A DNA stretch of 64,000 nucleotides from Stenotrophomonas maltophilia (GCA_900113425.1 FOZF01000002.1:513027-577026); one strand, 5' to 3'; counted from the first letter of the stretch, positions 36,308-46,438 are shown. Program-made: numbers and translations. Notes: generated from the sequence alone by a model not told the origin.

Positions 36308-38551
36308 TCATTCCACTGACAGGCCTTCGACCTTCTGCCAGCCACGCGGCAGCAGGTGGCCGCGGGTCGCCCGGGCGCCGAGGTAGGCATCGAGCTCGTT
36401 GAACTTCAGGCCCATGGTGCGCTGGCCGGCGCGCACCTGCAGGGTCTGCCCCGGCCCGACCGCCACGATGGCGACCACGCGTTCCGTGGCCAGCTTGGCC
36501 TTGGGGATCTCGATGATCTTGTTGCCCTTGCCCTTGTCCAGTTCGGGCAGATCACTGGCCGGAATCGCCAGCAGGTTGCCCGAGCTGGTCACCGCCACGA
36601 TGCGGTCGCTGTCGACATTGGCGACCATCGCCGGCGGCAGCACCGACGAGCCGGCAGACAGGTTCAGCATCGCCTTGCCGGCCTTGTTGCGGCCGATCAG
36701 GTTCTCGAAGCGGGTGACGAAGCCGTAGCCATGGCTGGACGCGAGCACGAAGCGTGCGTCCGGCTCGGCGCTGGCGAGGGTGACGAAGCTGGTGCCGGGT
36801 GCCGGCGAGAAACGGCCGGTCAGCGGCTCACCGTTGCCCCGTGCAGAAGGCAGGGTGTGCACCGCCGTTGAATAGGCCCGGCCTTCGCTGTCCAGGAATG
36901 CGACCTGCTGGGTGCTGCGCGCGCGCACGGCGCCCTGCAGCGCATCGCCATCGCGATAGGACAGGGCCGACGCGTCCACGTCATGACCCTTGGCGGCGCG
37001 GATCCAGCCCTTCTGCGACAGCACCACCGTCATCGGCTCGCTCGGCACCAGCTCGGTCTCGTCGATGGCCTGCGCCGCCTGGCGCTGGACCAGCGGCGAG
37101 CGGCGCTCGTCACCGAACTTCTTCGCATCGGCCTGCAGCTCGTCGCGGATCAGTTTCTTCAGCTTGGCCTTGCTGTCGAGGATGCCGATGATCTTCTCGC
37201 GTTCCTTGGCCAGCTCGTCCTGCTCGCCGCGGATCTTCATTTCCTCCAGGCGGGCCAGCTGCTTCAGCTTGGTCTCCAGAATGTACTCGGCCTGTTCTTC
37301 GGACAGGCCGAAGCGCGCGATCAGTGCGGCCTTCGGTTCGTCCTCGGTACGGATGATATGGATCACCTCGTCCAGGTTGAGGAAGGCCACCAGCAGACCT
37401 TCCAGCAGGTGCAGGCGGCGTTCGACCTTCTGCAGGCGATGCTGCAGGCGGCGGGTGACGGTGTTGCTGCGGAACGTCAGCCATTCGCTGAGCAGCATCT
37501 TCAGGTTCTTCACCTGCGGACGGCCGTCCAGCCCGATCACGTTGAGGTTGACGCGGTAGCTGCGCTCCAGGTCGGTGGTGGCGAACAGGTGGCCCATCAG
37601 CTGCTCGGCATCGACGCGGTTCGAGCGCGGCACCAGCACCACCCGCACCGGATTGGCGTGGTCGGATTCATCGCGGATGTCTTCCAGCCACGGCAGCTTC
37701 TTGGCGCGCATCTGCGCGGCGATCTGCTCGATCACCTTCGAGGGCGATACCTGGAACGGCAGTGCGGTGACCACGATGTTGCCGGCTTCACGGCTGAACG
37801 TCGCGCGCGCACGCACGCTGCCGTTGCCGGTCTCGTACAGGGTGCGCAGATCGGTGGCGGCCGTGATGATCTCGGCGCTGGAGGGATAGTCCGGGCCTTT
37901 CACGTGCTCGCACAGGTCGCGCACGGTGGCGTCCGGATCGTCCAGCAGGTGCAGCAGCGCGCTGACGATCTCGTTGAGATTGTGCGGCGGCACATCGGTG
38001 GCCATGCCCACGGCGATGCCGGTGGTGCCGTTGAGCAGCAGGTGCGGCAGGCGGGCCGGCATCCACGTCGGCTCCTGCAGCGTGCCATCGAAGTTGGGCG
38101 CCCAGTCGGTGGTGCCCTGGCCCAGCTCGCCCAGCAGCACTTCGGCGATGGGGGTCAGCTTGGATTCGGTGTAGCGCATCGCCGCGAACGACTTCGGGTC
38201 GTCGCTGGAGCCGAAGTTGCCCTGGCCCTCGATCAGCGGATAGCGGTAGGAGAACGGCTGGGCCATCAGCACCAGCGCCTCGTAGCACGCGCTGTCGCCG
38301 TGCGGGTGGTATTTACCGATGACGTCACCGACGGTACGTGCGGACTTCTTCGGCTTGGACGCGGCATTCAGGCCCAGCTCGCTCATCGAATAGATGATGC
38401 GGCGCTGCACCGGCTTCAGGCCGTCGCCGACGAACGGCAGGGCGCGGTCCAGGACCACGTACATCGAGTAGTCGAGGTAGGCGCGTTCGGCGTACTCGCG
38501 CAACGGCAGTTGTTCGAATCCGTGGAACACGGGGCGGGCAAGTTCGGTCAT
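36308..38551 (-). CDS. parC: DNA topoisomerase IV subunit A
   Basis: Predicted 747-residue ParC, the breakage-reunion subunit of the type II enzyme that decatenates daughter chromosomes. The winged-helix active site has RYTES with the catalytic Tyr at 127. The quinolone-resistance region reads [14 protein letters not shown]; Ser87 and Glu91 correspond to E. coli Ser80 and Glu84 and are the sensitive residues, so no standard target mutation is present. A C-terminal beta-pinwheel domain follows from about residue 490. Its partner parE is not in the window. Confidence 0.97.
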   Translation of the reverse strand: MTELARPVFHGFEQLPLREYAERAYLDYSMYVVLDRALPFVGDGLKPVQRRIIYSMSELGLNAASKPKKSARTVGDVIGKYHPHGDSACYEALVLMAQPFSYRYPLIEGQGNFGSSDDPKSFAAMRYTESKLTPIAEVLLGELGQGTTDWAPNFDGTLQEPTWMPARLPHLLLNGTTGIAVGMATDVPPHNLNEIVSALLHLLDDPDATVRDLCEHVKGPDYPSSAEIITAATDLRTLYETGNGSVRARATFSREAGNIVVTALPFQVSPSKVIEQIAAQMRAKKLPWLEDIRDESDHANPVRVVLVPRSNRVDAEQLMGHLFATTDLERSYRVNLNVIGLDGRPQVKNLKMLLSEWLTFRSNTVTRRLQHRLQKVERRLHLLEGLLVAFLNLDEVIHIIRTEDEPKAALIARFGLSEEQAEYILETKLKQLARLEEMKIRGEQDELAKEREKIIGILDSKAKLKKLIRDELQADAKKFGDERRSPLVQRQAAQAIDETELVPSEPMTVVLSQKGWIRAAKGHDVDASALSYRDGDALQGAVRARSTQQVAFLDSEGRAYSTAVHTLPSARGNGEPLTGRFSPAPGTSFVTLASAEPDARFVLASSHGYGFVTRFENLIGRNKAGKAMLNLSAGSSVLPPAMVANVDSDRIVAVTSSGNLLAIPASDLPELDKGKGNKIIEIPKAKLATERVVAIVAVGPGQTLQVRAGQRTMGLKFNELDAYLGARATRGHLLPRGWQKVEGLSVE

Positions 38552-38610
38552 GCGGCGTTGTTACCTATGTCGGGAGGCGGCGACGGCGGTCGCCGCTCGC
38601 AATCCTGTGA

Positions 38611-39489
38611 TTATCCGGATGCGGCCGGGGATGCCAAGCCGCGCGCAGGGTCCAGCCCGGTTTCCAGTCCATTCCCGGCCCGCGCCAGGTAGCGCCCGGG
38701 CGGCAGGCCGAAATGGCGGCGGAACACGGTGACGAAGGCACTGGCGCTGCTGAAGCCCAGCGCATGGGCGATATCGGCCACGCTGCGGCCATCGGTCAGC
38801 TGCCGCAGCGCTTCGGACAGACGGGCCTGCTGGCGCCACTGCGCGAAGCTCAGCGTGGTCTCGTCGCGGAAGTGGCGGGTCAGGCTGCGCGGCGAAAGCC
38901 CGGCCCAATGCGCCCATTCGGCCAGGCTGCGCTCGTCGGAGGGATCGGCCAGCAGCTGCGAGGCGATCTTCAGCAGGCGCCGATCGTGCGGCATCGGCAG
39001 GTGCATGCGCTGGCGCGGTGCGGTGCGGATCTCATCCAGCAGAACCTCGATGATGTGCTGGTGCTCGGGCGTGGCGACCTGGTCGAGCGACCAGCCGCAG
39101 ATCCGGTCCGCCAGTGCCTGCGCCAGCTTGGACAGGCCCAGCACGCAGGGGGCGGCGGGAAGGGTGGTGCAGGCCGGCGCGGCCAGCGCCATGCCCCAGC
39201 CACGCAGCGGGCCGTCGAGAGCGACCGTGTGCGGTTCCAGGGGCGGCATCCAGCCGGCCGAACCGGGCGCCAGCGACCACGTTCCATGCGAGGTGCGGGT
39301 GGTCAGCAAGCCGCGCTCGACGCAGATCAGCTGCGCACGCTGGTGATGGTGCCAGTCGACTTCACGGGCGAGGCCCTGCGGGCTGTCGAAGCGGAAGCCG
39401 ACGACCGGCGGGCCATCGTTGCGCTCGAACCAGTCCAGCGCCTCGTTGCGCATCAACTGCCGGGCCGGGGCGATGTCCTCCTTGTTCAT
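38611..39489 (-). CDS. AraC-family transcriptional regulator
   Basis: Predicted 292-residue regulator with an N-terminal cupin-like sensor region (REVDWHHHQRAQLICVERG, in a typical AraC-binding layout) and a C-terminal double helix-turn-helix (LAEWAHWAGLSPRSLTRHF and VADIAHALGFSSASAFVTVFRRHFG) ending in PGRYLARAG. The start at 39489 has AGGAAG about 5 nt upstream on the minus strand; an in-frame ATG ten codons earlier lacks one. It is divergent from emrR. A role in controlling the efflux operon is possible but unproven. Confidence 0.88.
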   Translation of the reverse strand: MNKEDIAPARQLMRNEALDWFERNDGPPVVGFRFDSPQGLAREVDWHHHQRAQLICVERGLLTTRTSHGTWSLAPGSAGWMPPLEPHTVALDGPLRGWGMALAAPACTTLPAAPCVLGLSKLAQALADRICGWSLDQVATPEHQHIIEVLLDEIRTAPRQRMHLPMPHDRRLLKIASQLLADPSDERSLAEWAHWAGLSPRSLTRHFRDETTLSFAQWRQQARLSEALRQLTDGRSVADIAHALGFSSASAFVTVFRRHFGLPPGRYLARAGNGLETGLDPARGLASPAASG

Positions 39490-39618
39490 CCTGCTTCCTG
39501 GCTGGAATGTGTCATTCATTGGCTTGATTGTACTACCGGGCCATCCCGGAGCGCCATTAAGGTAGGCGCCTTCACTGATCCAGCCCGCTGCTGCAACACA
39601 GCATTCGATGCCAGATCG

Positions 39619-39640
39619 AATATTTCCATTGAGAAATATT
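39619..39640. promoter_or_regulatory. AT-rich palindrome upstream of emrR, candidate MarR-type operator
   Basis: AATATTTC and GAAATATT (39619-39626 and 39633-39640), separated by CATTGA, form a perfect 8-bp inverted repeat within a sharply AT-rich patch of a GC-rich genome. It lies 25 bp before the emrR start. MarR/EmrR repressors bind such palindromes and usually repress their own operon. The following T-run (39641-39646) also makes it look like a short terminator, which is the main alternative. Confidence 0.6.
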
Positions 39641-39664
39641 TTTTTTGGAAGAGAATGCACTCCC

Positions 39665-40108
39665 ATGATCTGTCCTGCAACCACTCCCCCCAGCTTCGGC
39701 CTGCTGCTGCGCCAGGTGCGCGACGGCCTGGTCCGCCAGCTTGACGCGTCCATGGCCGAAGAAGACCTGGGCATCGGCTTCACCCACTACATCGGGTTGA
39801 AGGTGCTCTCGAACATGGCCCCATGCACCGCCAACGAATTGGCCCAGGCCATCGACCAGGTACCCAGTGCCGTCACCCGCCTGCTGGACAAGCTGGAAGC
39901 CCTGGGTTGCGTTCGCCGCGAGGCACATGCGCAGGACCGCCGTGCGCTGCAGATCGTGCTGACCGACGAAGGCCGCGCACTGTGGGCGCGCTTGAAGCTG
40001 CGCGGCGACGCGGTGATGGATTACGCCCTGCGCGATCTGTCCGCCGATGAGCGCACGCTGCTGTTGTCCCTCCTGACCCGAATCCGCGATTCCCTGACGA
40101 CCCCATGA
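39665..40108 (+). CDS. emrR: MarR-family regulator of the emr efflux operon
   Basis: Predicted 147-residue winged-helix repressor. The DNA-binding core reads TANELAQAIDQVPSAVTRLLDKLEALGCVRREAHAQDRRALQIVLTDEG in overlapping segments, with the D-R wing motif (QDRRA). The start MICPATTPP at 39665 was chosen for family length; the frame also opens 19 codons earlier. It overlaps emrC by 4 nt. In S. maltophilia the emrRCAB layout (regulator, outer-membrane protein, adaptor, MFS pump) is known as EmrCABsm with EmrRsm as regulator induced by uncouplers; the assignment here is by layout. Confidence 0.87.
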   Translation: MICPATTPPSFGLLLRQVRDGLVRQLDASMAEEDLGIGFTHYIGLKVLSNMAPCTANELAQAIDQVPSAVTRLLDKLEALGCVRREAHAQDRRALQIVLTDEGRALWARLKLRGDAVMDYALRDLSADERTLLLSLLTRIRDSLTTP

Positions 40109-41598
40109 ACCCGATCCCGCATTCCTCATTCCGCCGGTACGGGCGCGCGCTGCTGCTGTCGGCGCTGGCGCTGGCGCTGGCCGCCTGTGCCAGCAGCCGC
40201 GGCCTCGAACCGCAGGGCCGCCTGCTCGATGTGGACAGCCTGCACAGCGAGCGCACCCTGGCCGACACCGATCTCAGCGCCACCGGCTTCCCCGCACAGG
40301 ACTGGTGGAAGGCATTGGGCGATGCGCAGCTGGACGCGCTGATCGCCGAAGGCCTGGCCGGTCATCCGAGCCTGGACGCCGCCGACGCACGCCTGCGCCA
40401 GGCGCAGGCCAAGGTCGGTACTGCTCGTGCCGACCGCCTGCCCAGTCTCTCCGTTTCCGGTGGCTATACCGGACTTCGCCTGCCGGAGTCGATGGCCGGC
40501 GACGAGATCGGTGGCCACTACGCAGGCAGCAGCCAGGTCGCTTTCGACTTCAGTTATGGCATCGACCTGTGGGGCGGCAAGCGCGCCGCCTGGGAAGCGG
40601 CCGTGGATGGCGCGCACGCCGCCACCGTGGAGGCCCAGGCCGCGCGCCTGAACCTGTCCACCGGCATCGCTCAGGCCTATGCGGACCTTGCTTACGCGTG
40701 GCAGCTCGACGATGTCGCCGAAGAAGAACTGACGCGGTCGCAGAAGTCGCTGGAACTGACCCGGCAGCGTCGCCGCGCGGGCATCGACAGCGATCTGCAG
40801 GTGCGCCAGGCCGAAGCCCGCGTACCCGCCGCGCAACAGCAGGTGCAGGCCGCGCAGCAACGCATCGACGCCGCCCGCACCGCATTGGCCGCCCTGGTCG
40901 GCAAGGGGCCCGACCGTGGCCTGACGATCGAGCGCCCGCAGCCGTTGAACCCGACGGCCCTGCAGCTGCCAGGCGTGCTGCCCAGCGAGCTGCTCGGCCG
41001 TCGTCCTGACATCGTCGCCGCGCGCTGGCGCGTGGAAGCGGCCAACAAGCAGATCAAGGTCGCCAGGACGAAGTTCTACCCGAGCCTCAACCTGACCGCG
41101 CTGGCCGGCGTGGTGGCGCCGAATGTCGGCGATCTGCTGCAGAGCAGTTCCACCTTCGCCTACATCGGCCCGGCGTTGAGCCTGCCGATCTTCGAAGGCG
41201 GCAAGCTGCGCGCCAACCTGGCCGACACCGATGCGCAGTACGACCTGGCGGTGGCCAATTACAACCAGGCGGTGCTTGACGCACTGCGCGACGTGGCCGA
41301 CCAGGTCAATGCGGTGCGCTCGCTGGCGCAGCAGGCGCAGTCGCAGCAGCAGGCCGTGGACACGGCGCGCGCAGCGTTCGACCTGGCCGGGCAGCGTTAC
41401 CGCGCCGGCATCGGCAGCTACCTGGATGTGCTGTCCGCACAGTCCACCCTGCTGCAGTCACAACAGCAGCTGGCCGGCCTGCAGTCGCAGCAGGTGCAGA
41501 CCTCGGTGCGCCTGAGCAAGGCGCTGGGCGGCGGCTTCCAGCCCAGTGATGCCGATCGCGCGCCGCTTGCCTCCCATTCCGATTCCTCGCATTCCTGA
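40105..41598 (+). CDS. emrC: Outer-membrane efflux lipoprotein of the Emr pump
   Basis: Predicted 497-residue TolC-family outer-membrane channel. The signal peptide ends in a lipobox (LALAACASSRG), so the protein is lipid-anchored. Two outer membrane efflux repeats follow, with the family motifs DWWKALGDAQLDALI, YGIDLWGGKRAAWEAAVDGAH and LLGRRPDIVAARWRVEAA. It should connect EmrB-EmrA to the exterior. Unlike E. coli emrAB, which borrows TolC, the operon carries its own outer-membrane component, as reported for S. maltophilia. Confidence 0.92.
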   Translation: MNPIPHSSFRRYGRALLLSALALALAACASSRGLEPQGRLLDVDSLHSERTLADTDLSATGFPAQDWWKALGDAQLDALIAEGLAGHPSLDAADARLRQAQAKVGTARADRLPSLSVSGGYTGLRLPESMAGDEIGGHYAGSSQVAFDFSYGIDLWGGKRAAWEAAVDGAHAATVEAQAARLNLSTGIAQAYADLAYAWQLDDVAEEELTRSQKSLELTRQRRRAGIDSDLQVRQAEARVPAAQQQVQAAQQRIDAARTALAALVGKGPDRGLTIERPQPLNPTALQLPGVLPSELLGRRPDIVAARWRVEAANKQIKVARTKFYPSLNLTALAGVVAPNVGDLLQSSSTFAYIGPALSLPIFEGGKLRANLADTDAQYDLAVANYNQAVLDALRDVADQVNAVRSLAQQAQSQQQAVDTARAAFDLAGQRYRAGIGSYLDVLSAQSTLLQSQQQLAGLQSQQVQTSVRLSKALGGGFQPSDADRAPLASHSDSSHS

Positions 41599-41609
41599 AG
41601 ATCCCCGCC

Positions 41610-42788
41610 ATGAGCCAGACCCAAGACACTGCGGCCCCGGCCGCCTCCAACCGCCGCAGCAACCTGCTGCGCGGCCTGTTCGTCATCGTCGTGCTGCTGC
41701 TTGCCGCACTGGCGCTGTGGTATTTCATGTTCGGCCGTTGGTTCGAAGAAACCGACGACGCCTACGTGCAGGGCAACCTGGTGCAGATCACCCCGCTGGT
41801 GGCCGGCACCGTGGTCGCCATCAACGCCGATGACGGCATGCGCGTGGAGCGTGGCCAGCTGCTGGTGCAGCTGGACCCGGCCGATACGTCCGTGGCCCTG
41901 CAGCAGGCTGAAGCCAACCTGGCCAAGACCGTTCGCCAGACCCGTGGCCTGTATCGCAGCGTGGAAGGCGCGCAGGCAGACCTGAATGCCCGTCAGGTGA
42001 CCCTGAAGCGCGTGCGCGAGGACTTCGCACGCCGCAGGGACCTGGCCGCCACCGGTGCGATCTCCAACGAAGAACTCGCCCATGCACGCGATGAGCTGGC
42101 GGCCGCGGAAGCCGCGGTGGCCGGTTCGCGCGAGACCGTCGAGCGCAACCGCGCGCTGGTCGACGACACGGTGATCGCCACCCAGCCCGACGTGCAGGCT
42201 GCCGCCGCGCAGCTGCGCCAGGCCTACCTCAACAACGCCCGCGCCGGCATCGTCGCGCCGGTTACCGGTTATGTGGCCCGTCGCTCGGTGCAGGTGGGCC
42301 AGCGCGTGCAGCCGGGTGCCGCACTGATGGCCGTGGTGCCGACCGAGCAGATGTGGGTGGAGGCCAACTTCAAGGAAACCCAGCTGCGCCACATGCGCCT
42401 GGGCCAGGAAGTGGAGCTGAAGTCTGACCTGTACGCCGGCGATGTGAAGTACAAGGGCCGCGTGCAGAGCCTGGGCCTGGGGACCGGCTCGGCGTTCTCG
42501 CTGCTGCCGGCGCAGAACGCCAGCGGCAACTGGATCAAGATCGTGCAGCGCGTTCCGGTGCGCATCGCCATCGATGCCAAGCAGCTTGCCGAACATCCGT
42601 TGCGTATCGGCCTGTCGATGAAGGCCGAGGTGAGCCTGCGCGACCAGAAGGGCGAGGTGCTGCCGAGCGCCCCGGCCAAGGGCACGGTGTTCGACACCGA
42701 CGTCTATGCCAAGCAGCTGCATGATGCCGACGAGGTGATCCACTCGATCATCCAGGGCAACGTGCCGCAGCAGTCGAAGGTGGGCTGA
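41610..42788 (+). CDS. emrA: EmrA-type periplasmic adaptor (HlyD family)
   Basis: Predicted 392-residue membrane-fusion protein. One N-terminal membrane anchor (about residues 23-42: FVIVVLLLAALALWYFMF) is followed by a lipoyl/barrel-sandwich part (DDAYVQGNLVQITPLVAGTV), a coiled-coil hairpin (about 95-190) and a second lipoyl half (ARAGIVAPVTGYVARRSVQVGQ). It bridges EmrB and EmrC across the periplasm. It begins 11 nt after emrC and ends 7 nt before emrB. Confidence 0.94.
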   Translation: MSQTQDTAAPAASNRRSNLLRGLFVIVVLLLAALALWYFMFGRWFEETDDAYVQGNLVQITPLVAGTVVAINADDGMRVERGQLLVQLDPADTSVALQQAEANLAKTVRQTRGLYRSVEGAQADLNARQVTLKRVREDFARRRDLAATGAISNEELAHARDELAAAEAAVAGSRETVERNRALVDDTVIATQPDVQAAAAQLRQAYLNNARAGIVAPVTGYVARRSVQVGQRVQPGAALMAVVPTEQMWVEANFKETQLRHMRLGQEVELKSDLYAGDVKYKGRVQSLGLGTGSAFSLLPAQNASGNWIKIVQRVPVRIAIDAKQLAEHPLRIGLSMKAEVSLRDQKGEVLPSAPAKGTVFDTDVYAKQLHDADEVIHSIIQGNVPQQSKVG

Positions 42789-42795
42789 GGTCGCC

Positions 42796-44382
42796 ATGTC
42801 CGCCCAAGCTCCAGCCGCGCCCGGAAGCCCGGGCGCACCGGCGGCGCCGGGTGCGGCCGCCGGGTTCCTGCCGCCGAGCGTGGCGCTGTGCACCGTGGGC
42901 CTGGCGATGGCCTCGTTCATGCAGGTGCTCGACACCACCATCGCCAACGTCTCGCTGCCGACCATCGCCGGCAATCTCGGCGCCAGTTCGCAGCAGGCGA
43001 CGTGGGTCATCACTTCGTTCGCGGTCAGCACGGCCATCGCACTGCCGTTGACCGGCTGGCTCAGCCGCCGTTTCGGCGAGCGCAAGCTGTTCGTCTGGGC
43101 CACGCTGGCCTTCGTCATCACCTCGCTGCTGTGTGGCCTGGCGCAGAGCATGGGCATGCTGGTGGTGTCGCGCGCCCTGCAGGGCTTCGTGGCCGGCCCG
43201 ATGTATCCGATCACGCAGTCGTTGCTGGTCTCGATCTATCCACGCGAGAAACGCGGGCAGGCGTTGGCGCTGCTGGCGATGATCACCGTGGTCGCGCCGA
43301 TCTGCGGGCCGATTCTCGGGGGCTGGATCACGGACAACTACAGCTGGGAATGGATCTTCCTGATCAACGTGCCGCTGGGCATCTTCGCCGCGCTGGTGGT
43401 GGGCAACCAGCTGAAGGGCCGTCCGGAACACGTGGAGAAGCCGAAGATGGACTACGTCGGCCTGATCACGCTGGTGATCGGCGTCGGCGCACTGCAGCTG
43501 GTGCTCGACCTGGGCAACGACGAGGACTGGTTCTCCTCCACCCGGATCGTGGTGCTGGCCTGCGTGGCGGTGGTGGCGCTGACGGTGTTCCTGATCTGGG
43601 AGCTGACCGACAAGGACCCGATCGTCGACCTGAAGCTGTTCCGCCACCGCAACTTCCGCGCCGGCACGCTGGCGATGGTGGTGGCCTATGCCGCGTTCTT
43701 CAGCGTGGCCCTGCTGATTCCGCAGTGGCTGCAGCGCGACATGGGGTACACGGCGATCTGGGCAGGCCTGGCGACGGCGCCCATCGGTGTGCTGCCGGTG
43801 ATCATGACGCCGTTCGTGGGCAAGTATGCCTCGCGCTTCGACATGCGCATGCTGGCGACCATCGCCTTCGTGTTCCTGTCGATGACCAGCTTCCTGCGCT
43901 CGGGCTTCAATCTGCAGGTGGACTTCCAGCACGTGGCCGGCGTGCAGCTGATCATGGGCATCGGCGTGGCGCTGTTCTTCATGCCGGTGCTGCAGATCCT
44001 GCTGTCGGATCTGGATGGTCGCGAAATCGCCGCGGGTTCGGGCCTGGCCACGTTCCTGCGCACGCTGGGCGGCAGCTTCGCAGCATCGCTGACCACCTGG
44101 CTGTGGGCACGTCGCACGCAGGTGCACCACGCCGATCTGACCGAACACATTTCGGCGTATCAGCCGGGCATGCAGGACCAGGTGGCGGCGATGGGGCAGG
44201 GCGACCTGCAGCATGGTGCAGCAGTGCTCAACACCATGATCAACCACCAGGCATCGCAGATGGGCTTCAACGACATCTTCTTCCTGCTGGGCTGGATCTT
44301 CCTGGCCATCATCACCTTCCTGTGGCTGGCCAAGCCGCCGTTCGGTGCCGGTGCCGGTGCAGCGGCCGGTGGCGGGCACTGA
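42796..44382 (+). CDS. emrB: EmrB-type multidrug transporter, MFS DHA2 family
   Basis: Predicted 528-residue inner-membrane drug:proton antiporter with 14 expected membrane helices. The DHA2 signature FMQVLDTTIANVSLPTIAGN is in helix 1, GWLSRRFGERKLF is the loop 2-3 motif A, and PLGIFAALVVG lies mid-protein. An Ala/Pro/Gly-rich 25-residue N-terminus precedes helix 1. EmrB homologues export hydrophobic compounds such as uncouplers and nalidixic acid. It is the last gene before a strong terminator. Confidence 0.94.
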   Translation: MSAQAPAAPGSPGAPAAPGAAAGFLPPSVALCTVGLAMASFMQVLDTTIANVSLPTIAGNLGASSQQATWVITSFAVSTAIALPLTGWLSRRFGERKLFVWATLAFVITSLLCGLAQSMGMLVVSRALQGFVAGPMYPITQSLLVSIYPREKRGQALALLAMITVVAPICGPILGGWITDNYSWEWIFLINVPLGIFAALVVGNQLKGRPEHVEKPKMDYVGLITLVIGVGALQLVLDLGNDEDWFSSTRIVVLACVAVVALTVFLIWELTDKDPIVDLKLFRHRNFRAGTLAMVVAYAAFFSVALLIPQWLQRDMGYTAIWAGLATAPIGVLPVIMTPFVGKYASRFDMRMLATIAFVFLSMTSFLRSGFNLQVDFQHVAGVQLIMGIGVALFFMPVLQILLSDLDGREIAAGSGLATFLRTLGGSFAASLTTWLWARRTQVHHADLTEHISAYQPGMQDQVAAMGQGDLQHGAAVLNTMINHQASQMGFNDIFFLLGWIFLAIITFLWLAKPPFGAGAGAAAGGGH

Positions 44383-44411
44383 AACTGCCCGGAAACACGG
44401 CTGTATGTCGA

Positions 44412-44434
44412 CCCCGCCGCAAGGCGGGGTTTTT
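44412..44434 (+). terminator. Intrinsic terminator of the emrRCAB operon
   Basis: CCCCGCC (44412-44418) pairs with GGCGGGG (44423-44429) around a GCAA loop, followed by five T residues. It is 29 bp past the emrB stop. Confidence 0.93.
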
Positions 44435-44518
44435 GTCTGCGGTGAGTTCTGCCGGGCGGCGATTGCGCAACGCGCGGAAGGCGTCGCCGTTGCGTCGACG
44501 CTGCGGATTCCAGAAACG

Positions 44519-44541
44519 AAAAAACCCGCTTTCGCGGGTTT
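44519..44541 (-). terminator. Terminator of tRNA-Leu copy 1
   Basis: AAACCCGC/GCGGGTTT with a TTTC loop (44522-44541); on the minus strand the A-tract 44519-44524 reads as a T-run. It stands 15 bp downstream of the tRNA and is nearly identical to the one beside copy 2. Confidence 0.88.
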
Positions 44542-44556
44542 CATCATCATGAGTCG

Positions 44557-44641
<85 letters not shown>

Positions 44642-44691
44642 GACTCAGGAGAGGAATTCTGCGGTACGGCATCGGATGTGTCAACACCATT

Positions 44692-45591
44692 TCATGCTTT
44701 TTTCTCTGCTTCCACGCCGAGGTGCAGCAGCAGGCTGCGCATCGCCGTCGACAGCCGTGCCCAGTCGGCGAAGCAGGCACACAGGCGGCGCTGTGCCCAC
44801 GCATCCGCGAGCGGCACCGCCAGCGCCTGTGTCGCGCGGCGGTGCTGGCGGGCGATGGTGCGCGGCACGATACCCACGCCGATGCCGTGACCCACCATGA
44901 TGCACACGCCTTCGAAGGTCTTCATGCGGATGCGCACGTCCAGCCGATGGCCGATGTCGCGTGCCTGCGCTTCGATGTAGGTCTGCAGCGCATTGCCATC
45001 GGCCAGCGCGACGAAGGTTTCGCTGGCCACCTCGGCGAAGGCCAGCGTGCGACGGGCCGCGAAACGATGGCCGGCGGGCAGCAGCATCACCAGGGGATCC
45101 TCAGCAACGACATGGCGCTGCAGGCCGGTTGCCTCGACCGCATCACTGATGATTCCCGCTTCAGCCTGGCCAGCGGTCAGCGCACGGACCACTTCCGGGC
45201 TGGTGCGTTCGTGCAGTTCGACGTGCAGGCGTGGGCGTTCGGCCAGCCACGGAGCCAACCGGGAAGGCAGGTAACTGGTCAGTGCGGCGGTGTTTGCATA
45301 CAGGTGCAGCGTGCCGCGCGCGCCCTTCGCGAAGGCCTGCAGTTCGCCACGCAGCTGTGCCTGTTGATGCAGGATCTGGCGCGCGTGGTGGGCGAGGGCG
45401 GCACCGGCTTCGGTCAGGCTCACGCCGCGCGGGTGACGGACCAGCAGCGCGGTGCCCGCGTCGTTCTCGATCGCGCGCAGGCGTTCGCTGGCAGAGCCCA
45501 GCGCCAGGTTCGCCTGCGCGGCGCCTGCGGTGATGCTGCCGGCGTCGGCCACGGCCAGGAACAGGCGCAGGTCGGCGATGTCCATCCGCAT
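44692..45591 (-). CDS. LysR-family transcriptional regulator
   Basis: Predicted 299-residue LysR regulator. The N-terminal winged helix (DIADLRLFLAVADAGSITAGAAQANLALGSASERLRAIEND) is followed by a substrate-binding domain (GTLHLYANTAALTSYLPSRL, MVGHGIGVGIVPRTIARQ). The start MRMDIADLR at 45591 gives usual length; the frame is open 34 codons further but without family similarity. It is divergent from the tauE/safE-type gene with 100 bp between, the common LysR-target arrangement, so it probably regulates that transporter. Confidence 0.9.
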   Translation of the reverse strand: MRMDIADLRLFLAVADAGSITAGAAQANLALGSASERLRAIENDAGTALLVRHPRGVSLTEAGAALAHHARQILHQQAQLRGELQAFAKGARGTLHLYANTAALTSYLPSRLAPWLAERPRLHVELHERTSPEVVRALTAGQAEAGIISDAVEATGLQRHVVAEDPLVMLLPAGHRFAARRTLAFAEVASETFVALADGNALQTYIEAQARDIGHRLDVRIRMKTFEGVCIMVGHGIGVGIVPRTIARQHRRATQALAVPLADAWAQRRLCACFADWARLSTAMRSLLLHLGVEAEKKA

Positions 45592-45691
45592 GTCACGGCC
45601 CTCGTTGCGTGCCGCCTGCCTTCGGATCAGCCGAAGGGTGGGGCGCATAAGCCGCATTGTGCGCGGAAGGCGCGCTGGTTCCAATGACGGC

Positions 45692-46438
45692 ATGAGTGAG
45701 ACGACATTTTTCTATGGTCTGCTGGTCGCCGTGTTCATGCTGGCGGGGGTGGTCAAGGGCGTGACCGGCATGGGCCTGCCAACCGTGGCGATGGGCCTGC
45801 TGGGAGGGGCGCTGTCGCCGGTGGCGGCGGCGTCGATGCTGTTCATTCCGACCTTCGTCACCAACGCATGGCAACTGCTGGCCGGGCCATCACTGGGGCC
45901 GATCGTGCGACGCCTGTGGCCGATGATGCTGGCAGTGGTGGTGGTGACCCTGGGCGCGGCGACGTTGCTGGTGCGGGTCGACCGCACGTGGTCGCGGGTG
46001 GCGCTGGGCGTGGCGCTGGTGGTGTATGCGCTGTACGCCTTGGTTGCGCCGGTATTCCGTGTGCCGCAGCGGCGTGAGCACTGGCTGGGGCCGCTGGTGG
46101 GGGCGATGTCCGGCGTGGTGACCGGGGCGACCGGAGTGTTCGTGATGCCCGCGGTGCCGTACCTGCAGTCGCTGGGACTGCAGCGCGAAGAGCTGGTGCA
46201 GGCGCTGGGCCTGGCGTTCACGGTGTCGACCCTCTCGTTGACGGGCGGGCTGGTGCTGCACGGCGCATTCGGTGTGCAGCAGCTGGGACTGAGCGCGCTG
46301 GCGGTGTTGCCGGCGCTGGCGGGCATGTGGCTGGGGCAGGTGATCCGGCAGCGGATCAGTGCGCGGGTGTTCCGCGTGTGCTTCCTGGGCTTCCTGCTGC
46401 TGCTGGGCCTGGAGCTGGTGCTGCGGCCGTTGTTCTGA
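45692..46438 (+). CDS. TauE/SafE-family membrane permease
   Basis: Predicted 248-residue inner-membrane protein with seven to eight hydrophobic segments. It has the family motif VKGVTGMGLPTVAMGLLGGALSP near residue 23 and a repeated half with GAMSGVVTGATGVFVMPAVPYL near 140. These permeases move sulfonates, sulfite or other organic anions. The ligand is unknown. Its control by the divergent LysR is inferred from position. A terminator (46461-46485) follows. Confidence 0.88.
   Translation: MSETTFFYGLLVAVFMLAGVVKGVTGMGLPTVAMGLLGGALSPVAAASMLFIPTFVTNAWQLLAGPSLGPIVRRLWPMMLAVVVVTLGAATLLVRVDRTWSRVALGVALVVYALYALVAPVFRVPQRREHWLGPLVGAMSGVVTGATGVFVMPAVPYLQSLGLQREELVQALGLAFTVSTLSLTGGLVLHGAFGVQQLGLSALAVLPALAGMWLGQVIRQRISARVFRVCFLGFLLLLGLELVLRPLF

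Noticed and set aside
39619-39646. Intrinsic terminator before emrR
   Set aside because: A short AT-only stem is weak as a terminator, and no transcript toward emrR would need ending there. An operator is the better reading, though not proven.
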